64,000 bases of DNA from Deltaproteobacteria bacterium HGW-Deltaproteobacteria-2 (GCA_002840505.1 PHBC01000004.1:1-64000); one strand, 5' to 3'. Counted from the stretch's first letter, positions 46,168-54,302 are shown. The notes: generated from the letters alone by a model not told the origin. Program-made: numbers and translations.

Positions 46168-48348
46168 ATGATCAACTCAACGATAACAAGTAATACTCAT
46201 GAACTCAAACAGATACCTGTGTGGAAGAATGCATCTTTCTGGCATATTACTGCCCTCATGGCGGCCTTTTCAGTATTTTACTACATGGATGTCATCATAG
46301 ATTCTGAAGGCTGGGTGAATCTGCGTTATGATATTTTTTATACGGTTCATGATTTGCATCGGGCTTTTTTTCTTATACCAGTCATGTATGCGGCTTATGC
46401 ATTCCGTATAAAGGGCATTGCAGTAACCAGCTTACTTTCATTACTCATCTTTCTTCCCCGCGCCCTTTTCGTGTCGCCTTATCCTAATCCCTTACTTCGA
46501 GCCTTAATCTTCATCATCAGTATGATTATCATGGGTGTGTTTCTGTCTTTACTCCTAAATAATATATCCGCACGCAAGAAGCTGGAGGAAGACTTATCGC
46601 AAGCTCAAAATGATTTGCTTAGCAAGCAGGCGGAAGACAAGCTCGCGTTGAACTCTCAACGCATGCAGGCGCTGCTTAAACTGAACCGAATGACGGAGGC
46701 GACGCTGAAGGAGATTACGGATTTCGCCCTGGAGGAAGCCGTAAGTTTGACCCAAAGCAAAATCGGTTATCTGGCGTTTGTCAATGAAGATGAGAGCGTT
46801 CTCACTATGCACTCATGGTCAAAATCTGCCATGGCGGAATGTGCCATTGACGAGAAACCGATCACATATCCTGTTGTCTCAACCGGGCTCTGGGGTGAAG
46901 CGGTAAGGCAGCGTAAACCTATCGTCACCAACAATTACGCTGCCGCCAACCCGTTGAAAAAAGGCTATCCGCAAGGCCATGTAATTTTGAAACGGCATAT
47001 GAACATTCCCATATTCGTCGGCACCCGGATAGTCATTGTAGCGGGTGTAGGCAACAAAGATGAAGATTACGATCATGGCGACATCGAGCAGTTGACCCTG
47101 CTGATGGAAGGCATGTGGAGGATAATCGAGCGCCAACGGATAGAGCATGACCTTCACAAAAGCGAAGAGAGATACCGGCGCATCACAGACAATATGAGCG
47201 ACTTCGTAAGCGAAATAGATCCTCAAGGGATTTTCAGATATAACAGCCCTTCCATACGCAGAATCCTGGGGTACGATCCGGAAGAACTTATCGGCAGTTG
47301 TGCCTTTGACCTCGTTCATCCCGAAGACCGCGAATACGTCATAGCAAGATACATGGAAGGAATTAATACTTTATCGGACAGAGATGTAGAGCAACGTTAT
47401 CGATGTAAAGATGGTAATTATATCTGGCTGCGTTCATCAGGCCACCCCTTATACGAATCTACCGGAGAGCATATCGGAATGATCGTCAACAGTAATGATA
47501 TCACGGAGCGCAAGCTGGCTGAAGAAAAAATACATCAGCTGAATGTAGAACTGGAACAAAAAGTAGCCGAACGGACAAGGGCATTGCATGATAGCCAACT
47601 GGCTCTTCTGAATCTGGTGGATGACCTGAATCAAAGCGCAAAAAACACTGCTTTAGCCACCCGGAAACTGGAGGAAACCAATAATGAGCTTAAGGCGTTT
47701 AGCTATTCTGTTTCCCACGATTTACGCGCACCGCTCAGGAGCATTGACGGATTCAGTCTGGCGCTCATGGAAGACTATCAGGAAACGCTTGATGATACTG
47801 GTAAGAATTACCTCAATAAGATCCGTGCGGCAACACAGCATATGGGATTGCTCATCGAAGACATGCTGAAATTATCCAGGATATCTCATGCCGAATTCCA
47901 ACATGAATCAATTGATTTGAGTAATTTAGTTCAGTCAATTGCACAGACAATTCAGCATAACAATCCTGATAAAGACATAAAAATGATTATCCAGAAAGAC
48001 ATCATTATCAAGGGTGATCGCAACTCTATGGAGATCGCCCTGACAAACCTGATCGAAAATGCATGGAAGTTCACCGGCAAACAAAAACAACCTTTAATTG
48101 AATTCGGTATGACTCTCACGGAAGATAAGAAAGTCTTTTTCATTCGAGACAACGGTGTGGGCTTTAATATGGCTTATACGAATAAGCTGTTTGGGGCTTT
48201 CCAGCGCTTGCATTCAACAGATGAATTTCCCGGCACGGGAATTGGATTGGCAACAGTAAAAAGAATTATCACCCGCCACGGAGGTCAAATCTGGGCGGAA
48301 GGAGAAGTAGGCAAAGGAGCAACTTTTTTCTTCACAATACCAGAGTGA
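46168..48348 (+). CDS. GAF-PAS sensor histidine kinase, membrane bound
   Basis: A 726-residue kinase. About five TM helices occupy residues 20-130 (no large extracellular part). A GAF domain spans ~175-320 (SLTQSKIGYLAFVNEDES, ANPLKKGYPQGHV), and a PAS domain ~335-455 (YRRITDNMSDFVSEIDPQG, IGMIVNSNDITERK). The HisKA dimer domain has the phospho-acceptor in SVSHDLRAPLRSIDGF (His517), and HATPase carries DNGVGFNM and GTGIGLATVKRI. It is phytochrome-type in its HisKA region. A single-domain response regulator follows, likely its phosphorylation target. Confidence 0.92.
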   Translation: MINSTITSNTHELKQIPVWKNASFWHITALMAAFSVFYYMDVIIDSEGWVNLRYDIFYTVHDLHRAFFLIPVMYAAYAFRIKGIAVTSLLSLLIFLPRALFVSPYPNPLLRALIFIISMIIMGVFLSLLLNNISARKKLEEDLSQAQNDLLSKQAEDKLALNSQRMQALLKLNRMTEATLKEITDFALEEAVSLTQSKIGYLAFVNEDESVLTMHSWSKSAMAECAIDEKPITYPVVSTGLWGEAVRQRKPIVTNNYAAANPLKKGYPQGHVILKRHMNIPIFVGTRIVIVAGVGNKDEDYDHGDIEQLTLLMEGMWRIIERQRIEHDLHKSEERYRRITDNMSDFVSEIDPQGIFRYNSPSIRRILGYDPEELIGSCAFDLVHPEDREYVIARYMEGINTLSDRDVEQRYRCKDGNYIWLRSSGHPLYESTGEHIGMIVNSNDITERKLAEEKIHQLNVELEQKVAERTRALHDSQLALLNLVDDLNQSAKNTALATRKLEETNNELKAFSYSVSHDLRAPLRSIDGFSLALMEDYQETLDDTGKNYLNKIRAATQHMGLLIEDMLKLSRISHAEFQHESIDLSNLVQSIAQTIQHNNPDKDIKMIIQKDIIIKGDRNSMEIALTNLIENAWKFTGKQKQPLIEFGMTLTEDKKVFFIRDNGVGFNMAYTNKLFGAFQRLHSTDEFPGTGIGLATVKRIITRHGGQIWAEGEVGKGATFFFTIPE

Positions 48349-48356
48349 AGAATAGT

Positions 48357-48441
48357 GAAGAGTGAAACGTAAAAGGTGAAAAGAAAGAACCGGTGAAACT
48401 TGAAATACTAAATACTTTTCACCATTCACTTTTCACTCTTC
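48357..48441. repeat. 27-bp inverted repeat after the kinase gene
   Basis: Positions 48357-48383 and the complement of 48415-48441 agree at 24 of 27 positions and are built of GTGAA-type units (GAAGAGTGAAA at one end, GGTGAAAAG at the other). The hairpin has a 31-nt loop and stands between the kinase and response-regulator genes. It might attenuate or process the message. Confidence 0.7.
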
Positions 48442-48460
48442 GTTTTACAAGGAGTTTACG

Positions 48461-48925
48461 ATGGAAGAAAAAATTATTCTACTGGTAGAGGATAATCCCG
48501 ATGATGTCGAATTGACTATACGGGCATTCAATAAAAATCATATCTCCAACAAGATGATCGTCGCCAATAACGGTGTGGAAGCCCTGGATTATCTGTTTGG
48601 AAATGGAATGTATGCAGAACGGGAGATAAAGGATTTGCCCATTCTTATTATTCTGGATTTAAACCTCCCCAAAATTAACGGATTGGAAGTACTCAAGGCC
48701 ATCCGCCAAAACGAGCTCACCAAACTATTGCCGGTAGTCATTCTCACTTCTTCCAATCAGGAGGATGAAGTGATCGCTTGTTACAAACTGGGCGCCAATA
48801 GTTATCTTCCCAAACCGGTTGACTTTATAGAATTCATGGAAACTGTTAAATTGCTAGGCCTTTACTGGCTTTTAAGGAATGAACCGCCTCCTTTGGCAAA
48901 ATATGCTGACGTGAAGGATTCTTAA
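48461..48925 (+). CDS. single-domain response regulator (Rcp1-like)
   Basis: A 154-residue CheY-like receiver without output domain. The acidic pocket is VEDNPDD at the N-terminus, the phospho-acceptor is Asp66 (LIILDLNLPKING), and the switch and Lys positions are in VVILTSS and YLPKPVDF. This Rcp1-type sequence is usually paired with phytochrome-like kinases such as the one just upstream. RBS acaaggag. The stop overlaps the convergent ogt gene by 4 bp. Confidence 0.92.
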   Translation: MEEKIILLVEDNPDDVELTIRAFNKNHISNKMIVANNGVEALDYLFGNGMYAEREIKDLPILIILDLNLPKINGLEVLKAIRQNELTKLLPVVILTSSNQEDEVIACYKLGANSYLPKPVDFIEFMETVKLLGLYWLLRNEPPPLAKYADVKDS

Positions 48926-49494
48926 AAGTGAAATCGAGAACATCTCACGCGCCCCAACTGATCAAAACTTATTCCTTCCTTCTCCAGTAAAGCCCGCTTC
49001 ATTTCAGATCCACTCTGAAAACCTCCAAGGTGAAAATTGGAAAGGATTGTCCGGTGACAAGGCACGATCAAAGGGAAAGGATTGCCAGCCAAAACGTTGC
49101 CCACCGCCCGTGCTCCACCAAGTGCACCTGCATGCGCAGCGACGAGTCCGTAAGTACTGACAGAACCGCGCGGAATTGCGTGTTGCGCGCGAAGAACTGA
49201 CTGCTGAAATTTTGAACACTGAGATAAATCGACGAGATTCAGAGAAAACTTGATGTTCTCTCCTTCAAGATAAGCCTTAATGGAAGAAGCTATCGTGTCA
49301 ATTTCAGTGCAAGAGGATATTCTGGAATCAGAAAAACGCATTGCCACCCGATTTTCAGCCGCAAACTCCGGTCTGGAAAGTAGAATATGGAAAATCCGTG
49401 GGATTTTTCTTGATACATGCCAGATGACACAAACAGTTCCGAACGGGGTTGGTTTTATAATCTTTTTATTCATTTGGCAAACGATTACGTTCAT
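48922..49494 (-). CDS. ogt: methylated-DNA-[protein]-cysteine S-methyltransferase
   Basis: Repairs O6-alkylguanine by transferring the alkyl group to its own Cys. The 190-residue protein contains RGSVSTYGLVAAHAGALGGARAVGNVLAGNPFPLIVPCHRTI; the PCHR motif holds the acceptor Cys and the preceding helix-turn-helix binds DNA. The N-terminal ~90 residues are divergent, as usual. The start is uncertain (49494 or ATG at 49473); neither has a good RBS. Convergent with the response-regulator gene. Confidence 0.9.
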   Translation of the reverse strand: MNVIVCQMNKKIIKPTPFGTVCVIWHVSRKIPRIFHILLSRPEFAAENRVAMRFSDSRISSCTEIDTIASSIKAYLEGENIKFSLNLVDLSQCSKFQQSVLRAQHAIPRGSVSTYGLVAAHAGALGGARAVGNVLAGNPFPLIVPCHRTILSNFHLGGFQSGSEMKRALLEKEGISFDQLGRVRCSRFHF

Positions 49495-49504
49495 AGATTT
49501 GGCC

Positions 49505-50224
49505 TCACTGTGTTGCGCCAGATGTTGGGTTGGAATGCTGGCTAACGATCGTCTTATCCTTCTGCCGTTTTTTAGGAATTAAATAAAAAATGCCAATTAG
49601 CAGAACAATTGTCAACTGCTGATACGCACCTTTGAAAAAAGCCCACGTAAGCATCATTAAAAACGGCAAAGCAAGAGTCATCAAATGAATGCGAACTATT
49701 TCGTTGGATTTGAAAGGAAGTACTATTCTTTGCCACGCGTTTTTTTGCATAAAATCCTCCGCGTTGGTGATAAGCACTATCAGTATCATCGGCCAGTATA
49801 TCTGTGCAAGATAAGTTACCGGTGTGAAAAAATCAGAATTGATAAAACCGTTCCTGCCGAAAAGATTTAAAGGCTGCATTTCGGCAAATACTGAAAGAAA
49901 AAGTCCGTAAAAAGAGAATATCCAACAGTAAATATAAAGCGCGACAAAGCCAATAAGCAAAGTCACCGGAATAATTCCCAGAGTAAACATCTCTGGAGAA
50001 ATATTTTTAATGAAGGGAACTTTTTCGTCATAATAATTCTTGTTCGCTCTGGAGTTCAGCATGATTTGAAAGACCGCTGTAATGACGCATGTCCACGAAT
50101 AAAAAAAACCAGCCAGCCAAACACACCAGCAAAATTCCTGCACCGCCCATTTCTGAACAATGGCTAAATAAGAAGTCAGACCAAAGGCAATTAGACTAAC
50201 TGCAAAATTAAGAAATGATTTCAT
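49505..50224 (-). CDS. polytopic membrane protein, unknown
   Basis: A 239-residue protein with about six TM helices (near 5-22, 34-52, 82-105, 132-155, 190-212 and 213-225). The loop NAEDFMQKNAWQRIVLPFKSNEIVRIHLMTLALPF is the most conserved-looking part. The C-terminus is hydrophilic. I cannot assign a function. It sits 10 bp upstream of ogt on the minus strand and may be cotranscribed with it. Confidence 0.65.
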   Translation of the reverse strand: MKSFLNFAVSLIAFGLTSYLAIVQKWAVQEFCWCVWLAGFFYSWTCVITAVFQIMLNSRANKNYYDEKVPFIKNISPEMFTLGIIPVTLLIGFVALYIYCWIFSFYGLFLSVFAEMQPLNLFGRNGFINSDFFTPVTYLAQIYWPMILIVLITNAEDFMQKNAWQRIVLPFKSNEIVRIHLMTLALPFLMMLTWAFFKGAYQQLTIVLLIGIFYLIPKKRQKDKTIVSQHSNPTSGATQ

Positions 50225-50251
50225 GGTTGACTATTATCTTTATAAAAGCAT

Positions 50252-50300
50252 TGTCATTCCCGTCCCGCATGCGCGGGATTTTACTCCGTCGGAAATCCAG
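50252..50300. repeat. TGTCAT-family intergenic repeat (partial)
   Basis: TGTCATTCCCGTCCCGCATGC followed by GCGGGATTTTACTCCGTCGGAAATCCAG: the left half resembles the repeats at 34721 and 44642, with the CGCATGCGCGGG hairpin. The right half is not recognisable. Confidence 0.5.
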
Positions 50301-50365
50301 TAATAACTAGGAGTTAAAATTAAGATGTCGGAGATTGTGCTTCATTATTTAAAGTTGAATGTGTA

Positions 50366-50803
50366 TTAAATGATGGTTTCCAGTATTTCCACTACGCTCT
50401 TCACACATTGTTTGCATACTTTATTAAGATAATCGTTTTCTTTGAATATCTTCTGCCCTTCTTCCGTTGTCAACTCGCAACCATTTAACAATTGACGGCA
50501 AATATAGGTGCCGTGCCTTTGGGAAAACTGATTCATAAGTTCTCTTATCTTTATATAAGCATTATCGGTTACTTTCCGGTCTTCGTTTTCTCCCCGGCCG
50601 TATTTGGCGCTTATGACCATTATCCCCCCGCTCACCGCGCCGCAGACTTCCTCTTTTCTTCCCATGCCCGCACCGAACCCGCAGGCAATCTTGAGGGCTT
50701 TATCCTTATCTAAATTGAGATCGTCACAAAAAGAAAAAAGAACTGCCTGCGCGCAGTTATAACCGCCAACAAATTTGGCAATCGCTTGTTCACTTCTATC
50801 CAT
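50366..50803 (-). CDS. C_GCAxxG_C_C family redox protein
   Basis: A 145-residue protein of the C_GCAxxG_C_C family: Cys in GGYNCAQAVL, then GFGAGMGRKEEVCGAVSGG, and the Cys residues of TYICRQLLNGCEL and LNKVCKQCVKSV. These Cys residues are thought to bind a metal or Fe-S centre and serve in redox chemistry. I start at ATG 50803, preceded by a GGAG; a longer frame reaches 50944 but overlaps the neighbouring gene and is not conserved. Confidence 0.85.
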   Translation of the reverse strand: MDRSEQAIAKFVGGYNCAQAVLFSFCDDLNLDKDKALKIACGFGAGMGRKEEVCGAVSGGIMVISAKYGRGENEDRKVTDNAYIKIRELMNQFSQRHGTYICRQLLNGCELTTEEGQKIFKENDYLNKVCKQCVKSVVEILETII

Positions 50804-50879
50804 GACTACTCCACATTCGTTATTAAGCATATTACGTTTTATTTCAGCGGTTCCGTTAGGTGTCCGCTGAAATGTTCCG

Positions 50880-51263
50880 TTATTCATTCTCTTTGCCCAA
50901 TAACCAAAGCTTGGCTTCCTCAACACTTGAAAATATTCCACCATTTACCAAACCGCGATTTTTTATGACAACAGTTTCAACGAATTCGATTCCCTTGGCG
51001 GTTTCCTTCACCTGATTTACCCATGCAATACGATGCTTTAATGTCAGTCCCACCAACTCTAATATCTTGATGTGATTGAAAGCATCCATTGTGGACAATT
51101 CATCAGTGGTATAGTTCTCCCCAAGAATATTGAAGCAGTTATATTGATCGCACATCGCCTTTACACGCCGCCACAAATCAAGGGAGATATCATAATTGTT
51201 CTTACCGTAGTGCCGCACATGAATGTAATTGTCTTTGTATTCAATGATTATCTCATCGCGCAT
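50880..51263 (-). CDS. STAS/SpoIIAA-like small protein, unknown
   Basis: A 127-residue soluble protein with start MRDEIIIEYKDNYIHVRHYGKNNYD and an alpha/beta alternation (FNILGENYTTDELSTMDAFNHIKILELVG; RIAWVNQVKETAKGIEFVETVV) that fits the STAS/SEC14-like DUF fold found in regulators of membrane anion transport. The family call is tentative. RBS aggagg. It is immediately upstream of the C_GCAxxG gene on the minus strand. Confidence 0.6.
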   Translation of the reverse strand: MRDEIIIEYKDNYIHVRHYGKNNYDISLDLWRRVKAMCDQYNCFNILGENYTTDELSTMDAFNHIKILELVGLTLKHRIAWVNQVKETAKGIEFVETVVIKNRGLVNGGIFSSVEEAKLWLLGKENE

Positions 51264-51361
51264 CTTACGTCCTCCTTCTTTATTCCGACAGCGAGCTATC
51301 CGTCTTAATTGAAACCATTTTTACGTTATTCAACAATAAATTTCAATACTTCTTTTGCATC

Positions 51362-51389
51362 TTGAAATTAAGACAAATGCGAGTATATT
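51362..51389 (+). promoter_or_regulatory. promoter for the selenoprotein gene
   Basis: TTGAAA (51362-51367), 16-bp spacer, TATATT (51384-51389), 30 bp upstream of the start codon. Confidence 0.5.
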
Positions 51390-51418
51390 TAGCATAAAGA
51401 CTAAGGAGGGCAGACATT

Positions 51419-51889
51419 ATGGCTAGAGTCGAGCTAAATGTTCAGGCGCCGGATTTTATGCTGGACAATTTCAATGGTAAGAGCGTCTCTCTTTCCGGCT
51501 TTAAAAACAAAAAAAATGTCATGGTGGTTTTCAACCGCGGATTCTTTTGACCTTTCTGCCGCGCGCACATGGCGCAGTTGCGCCAGGATTATGATAAATT
51601 TGTGAAGCTGGATACGGAAATTCTCGTTGCCGGACCGGAAAATGCCGAGGCTTTTAAAAATTATTGGGAAAAAGAAAAACTACCTTTTATCGGTTTGCCC
51701 GATCCCGAACACAAAGTTTTGAAATTGTACGGTCAGGAGGTTAAGATATTCAAATTGGGCAGAATGCCCGCGCAGGTGATGATTGATAAATCCGGCAAGG
51801 TTCGGTTTGTTCATTACGGCCATTCGATGTCGGACATTCCAGCTAATGAAGAAATTATTAATCTGATTGAAACACAATTGTTAAAATGA
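51419..51889 (+). CDS. peroxiredoxin-like selenoprotein (Sec at residue 44, TGA 51548-51550)
   Basis: Translated through the in-frame TGA, the 156-residue product is a continuous thioredoxin-fold AhpC/TSA-like protein: APDFMLDNFNGKSVSLSGF, VMVVFNRGFF-U-PFCRAHMAQLRQDY, and C-terminal PAQVMIDKSGKVRFVHYGHS. Relatives carry WCPFC at this place, so TGA stands exactly at the first Cys of the redox motif, giving UPFC. Strong RBS (aaggaggg) and a promoter precede the ATG. The GGCGCA-GT-TGCGCC hairpin 21 nt beyond the TGA fits a bacterial SECIS. Reading only from 51569 would wrongly give a truncated protein. It requires selA/B/C/D elsewhere in the genome. Confidence 0.9.
51571..51584 (+). promoter_or_regulatory. 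candidate bacterial SECIS hairpin
   Basis: GGCGCA (51571-51576), loop GT (or AGTT), TGCGCC (51579-51584): a tight 5-6 bp stem whose apical loop begins about 26 nt after the TGA, with a G in the loop. This spacing and loop composition fit the SelB-recognised bacterial SECIS consensus, although the stem also codes for protein. Confidence 0.55.
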
Positions 51890-51892
51890 AAG

Positions 51893-51936
51893 TTCTGGAT
51901 ACAGGCCTGTGCCGGTATGACGATGGTGACTGGATT
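51893..51936 (-). repeat. TGTCAT-family intergenic repeat, minus orientation
   Basis: TTCTGGATAC ... GCCGGTATGACG (51893-51922) is the reverse complement of the left end of the repeat at 44642 (CGTCATACCGGC ... GTATCCAGAA). Positioned directly after the selenoprotein stop. Confidence 0.6.
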
Positions 51937-52005
51937 TACACTTGAAACGTTTCGGACTATTCGGTGCACAATCCTTGCAATTTCCACCTCCATCACTGCG
52001 TGACA

Positions 52006-52030
52006 CCTCCGCCAGCGGAGGACAGTCTTT
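52006..52030. terminator. intrinsic terminator after the selenoprotein gene
   Basis: CCTCCGC-CA-GCGGAGG (52006-52021), a perfect 7-bp stem followed by ACAGTCTTTT, between the selenoprotein gene and the convergent AOR stop. Confidence 0.6.
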
Positions 52031-52031
52031 T

Positions 52032-54215
52032 CTATTCATTCATCGCGTTTACTTTTGCTTTGGCTTCGTCGCTTAAGAAATTCCACAGGCCTATTTTTTG
52101 GAGTGTCTCTACTTTAGGAATGCCCGTCTCGCTCCAGCCGCGCTGCGTATAATAGACACCGATTAATTTCTTGAGTTCTTTTTTGCGATGGTTCATCAGG
52201 ATTTCGCGCTTTTCGGCAGTTGGCATTTTCTGAATTTCATCAAGAGGCTTGTTCAAGATGGATTTGAGTTGCCCGTCGTTGTAATCTTTTTCATTCTCGT
52301 AAAGAACATCCTCCGTGGGGCCAATTGCCCTGTCGGGAATCCAGTCATGTTCGCCTGTTGTTTTCTCAAAAGCCATCATATTCATTATACGCTGCAAATT
52401 AATATCGCGGTCGGTCTGCTCAAATATCTGCTCCCAAGTCATATTAGTGCCCAGCATGCCGTTATAGAAATCGGCGTAGATTTCTTGCGAGGCGGGATTG
52501 ATGTAGATATCGGTATCCTTGCGATTACTGGAGTCGGGATTGAAGACATCCACCCACGGCAGTTTGCACAAACCCAGATTGTCGTTGCCCAAACGTACAC
52601 GCGGATAAGTAATTAAAGCATTCGCCTTTGCTTCAAAAGTGGGAAACGCTCCCAGCAAATCAACCTTGATGAGCCAGGCAGCGGCATGATGCGCACCGAT
52701 ATCGCTCGCCGCTGCATAAGAGCCCTGCATGGACAGCGACCGGTGCGTTCTGTAAAGTGAAAAAGGCAGGCCTTTGACCTGCATGGCAAATTGTTCCAGT
52801 TCTTTGCGGGGATTTGGTTTGCCGGTTCGGGCGGAATATCTTTCGCCAATCCAACTGATGAGTTCCAACATGCCTAAGCCCGCAATACTCGTCAGCGCTG
52901 TCTTGCGGTACGCTGTATCATGGATAAACTGCAGTGCGGCCTGTTCATCGCCCCATTTCAATTCAAAGCCATCCGTATCTTCTTTAGTCAGATAACCGCG
53001 CTGGTAGCATTCCATGACAAAAGCCATGATCACTGCGGTAGTGATTGTATCGATACCGTAATTATCGCAGTGCCAGTTGGCCTCCATGATGAATTCGGGA
53101 TTCCACATGCCCAGGTTGGAGCCGAAACCGGCCGCAGTTTCGTATTCGGGGCCGTCAACCCAAACTTTTTTGCCTTTGTGCTCACCGGAAGCCAGAGTTA
53201 CCCAGCCACCCTTGGTGCATCTCAGATTACAACCGGGGAAACAGCCGTCCATACCCCGGTGATCAAAAAGATGTTCGGCATAATTTTTCCCGCAGATTTG
53301 TCCCGCCCGCGGATCTGAACCATACTGGTAATTATTAACAGGCAGAGATTGATAATCGTCCTTATTCATAAAAGCAATGAGTCCGGCCGATCCCTTGCGG
53401 TACATCTTAAGCGATTGCGGATCGACCTCTTTAACAATCTTGTGCAGCTTGGAACCGGATTGCTTAACCTTTTCCCAATCCGCCGCGCCGTAAGGATTTT
53501 CTCCATGCGGATAACCGGAGAGCACTACAATCGACCTGATATTTTTATTAATCATTACCGTGCCCAGTCCGGTGCGCCCTGCCTGTTTTGTTCTGAACAA
53601 GCCCTTGGTTCCGTCCACAGGTTTTACCGCATCATAGTAATGGCTATTGATGCAGCCGTACGATGTATTGGCGGCGCCAAGACCTGTCGTCAGAAAAACC
53701 ATGTCTTTCTTCTCATAACCTTCCTGAAAAAATTTCTCCACAATTGCTTTTTCCAGATCGAAGACCTGATCAATCGCCGGAGTTTCGGTTATGTATATTT
53801 CGCTTTTAAAATCATCGATGACAATCATGGCATTTTTTGCGCTGATGCCCGTAATCTCGAGGGCATCAAAACCGGCGTATTTTAGATAAGCGCCGAAATG
53901 GCCGCCGAAATTGGAAACACCCGGAATATGGGTGAGCGGAGACAACGAAATTGCCATGCATTTACTTGTTCCCGGAAACTGCGGAATACCACCCAGCGGC
54001 CCCGGAGAAAAAATCAGCGGATTTGCCGCATCGTCGGCCTTTGTTTTCGCATTAATTATTTTATGCAGAAGATAAAGCCCCAATCCCCTGCCGCCAATGA
54101 AAAAATCGCGAACGTGTTCATCAAGCGACCGCGGTTCGATTTTGCCGGTTCCCAAATCTATGGTCAGGACTTGGTTGGCATAACCGTGGGAAAGCGACTT
54201 TTTTGTATATTTCAT
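52032..54215 (-). CDS. tungsten-dependent aldehyde:ferredoxin oxidoreductase family protein
   Basis: A large AOR-family enzyme (~727 residues, longer than the ~600 of classical AORs). The N-terminal half has DLGTGKIEPRSLDEHV, FIGGRGLGLYLLHKI, NPLIFSPGPLGG and GVSNFGGHFGAYLKYAGFD, which hold the bis-pterin W cofactor. The 4Fe-4S ligands are likely in GCFPGCNLRCTKGG and the distal Cys in NLGLCKLPW. It oxidises an aldehyde to an acid with ferredoxin, or in the BamB branch participates in benzoyl-CoA reduction; its length and layout are closer to the latter type than to classical AOR. I start at 54215; AGGGG lies eight bases upstream. Confidence 0.88.
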   Translation of the reverse strand: MKYTKKSLSHGYANQVLTIDLGTGKIEPRSLDEHVRDFFIGGRGLGLYLLHKIINAKTKADDAANPLIFSPGPLGGIPQFPGTSKCMAISLSPLTHIPGVSNFGGHFGAYLKYAGFDALEITGISAKNAMIVIDDFKSEIYITETPAIDQVFDLEKAIVEKFFQEGYEKKDMVFLTTGLGAANTSYGCINSHYYDAVKPVDGTKGLFRTKQAGRTGLGTVMINKNIRSIVVLSGYPHGENPYGAADWEKVKQSGSKLHKIVKEVDPQSLKMYRKGSAGLIAFMNKDDYQSLPVNNYQYGSDPRAGQICGKNYAEHLFDHRGMDGCFPGCNLRCTKGGWVTLASGEHKGKKVWVDGPEYETAAGFGSNLGMWNPEFIMEANWHCDNYGIDTITTAVIMAFVMECYQRGYLTKEDTDGFELKWGDEQAALQFIHDTAYRKTALTSIAGLGMLELISWIGERYSARTGKPNPRKELEQFAMQVKGLPFSLYRTHRSLSMQGSYAAASDIGAHHAAAWLIKVDLLGAFPTFEAKANALITYPRVRLGNDNLGLCKLPWVDVFNPDSSNRKDTDIYINPASQEIYADFYNGMLGTNMTWEQIFEQTDRDINLQRIMNMMAFEKTTGEHDWIPDRAIGPTEDVLYENEKDYNDGQLKSILNKPLDEIQKMPTAEKREILMNHRKKELKKLIGVYYTQRGWSETGIPKVETLQKIGLWNFLSDEAKAKVNAMNE

Positions 54216-54274
54216 TTTTAAACCCCTGAAAAATAATTGTCGCACATTAGAGTAATATTAATAAAAAATCAAGG

Positions 54275-54302
54275 TTGACTTTAAATAATTCATGGGTAAA
54301 GT
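54275..54302 (+). promoter_or_regulatory. promoter before the HD-GYP gene (twin of the one at 43493)
   Basis: TTGACT (54275-54280), 16-bp spacer, TAAAGT (54297-54302), with AAGGTTGACTTTAA (54271-54284) identical to the copy at 43489-43502. The two promoters share spacing and flanking A/T-rich upstream sequence (TAATATTAAT-like). Confidence 0.6.

Noticed and set aside
51569-51889. Short ORF beginning at ATG 51569 as a complete peroxiredoxin fragment
   Set aside because: It starts inside a conserved domain after the TGA; the full reading frame through the Sec codon begins at 51419.
52188-54221. Several plus-strand ORFs opposite the AOR gene
   Set aside because: Shadow frames of a real gene with intact cofactor motifs.
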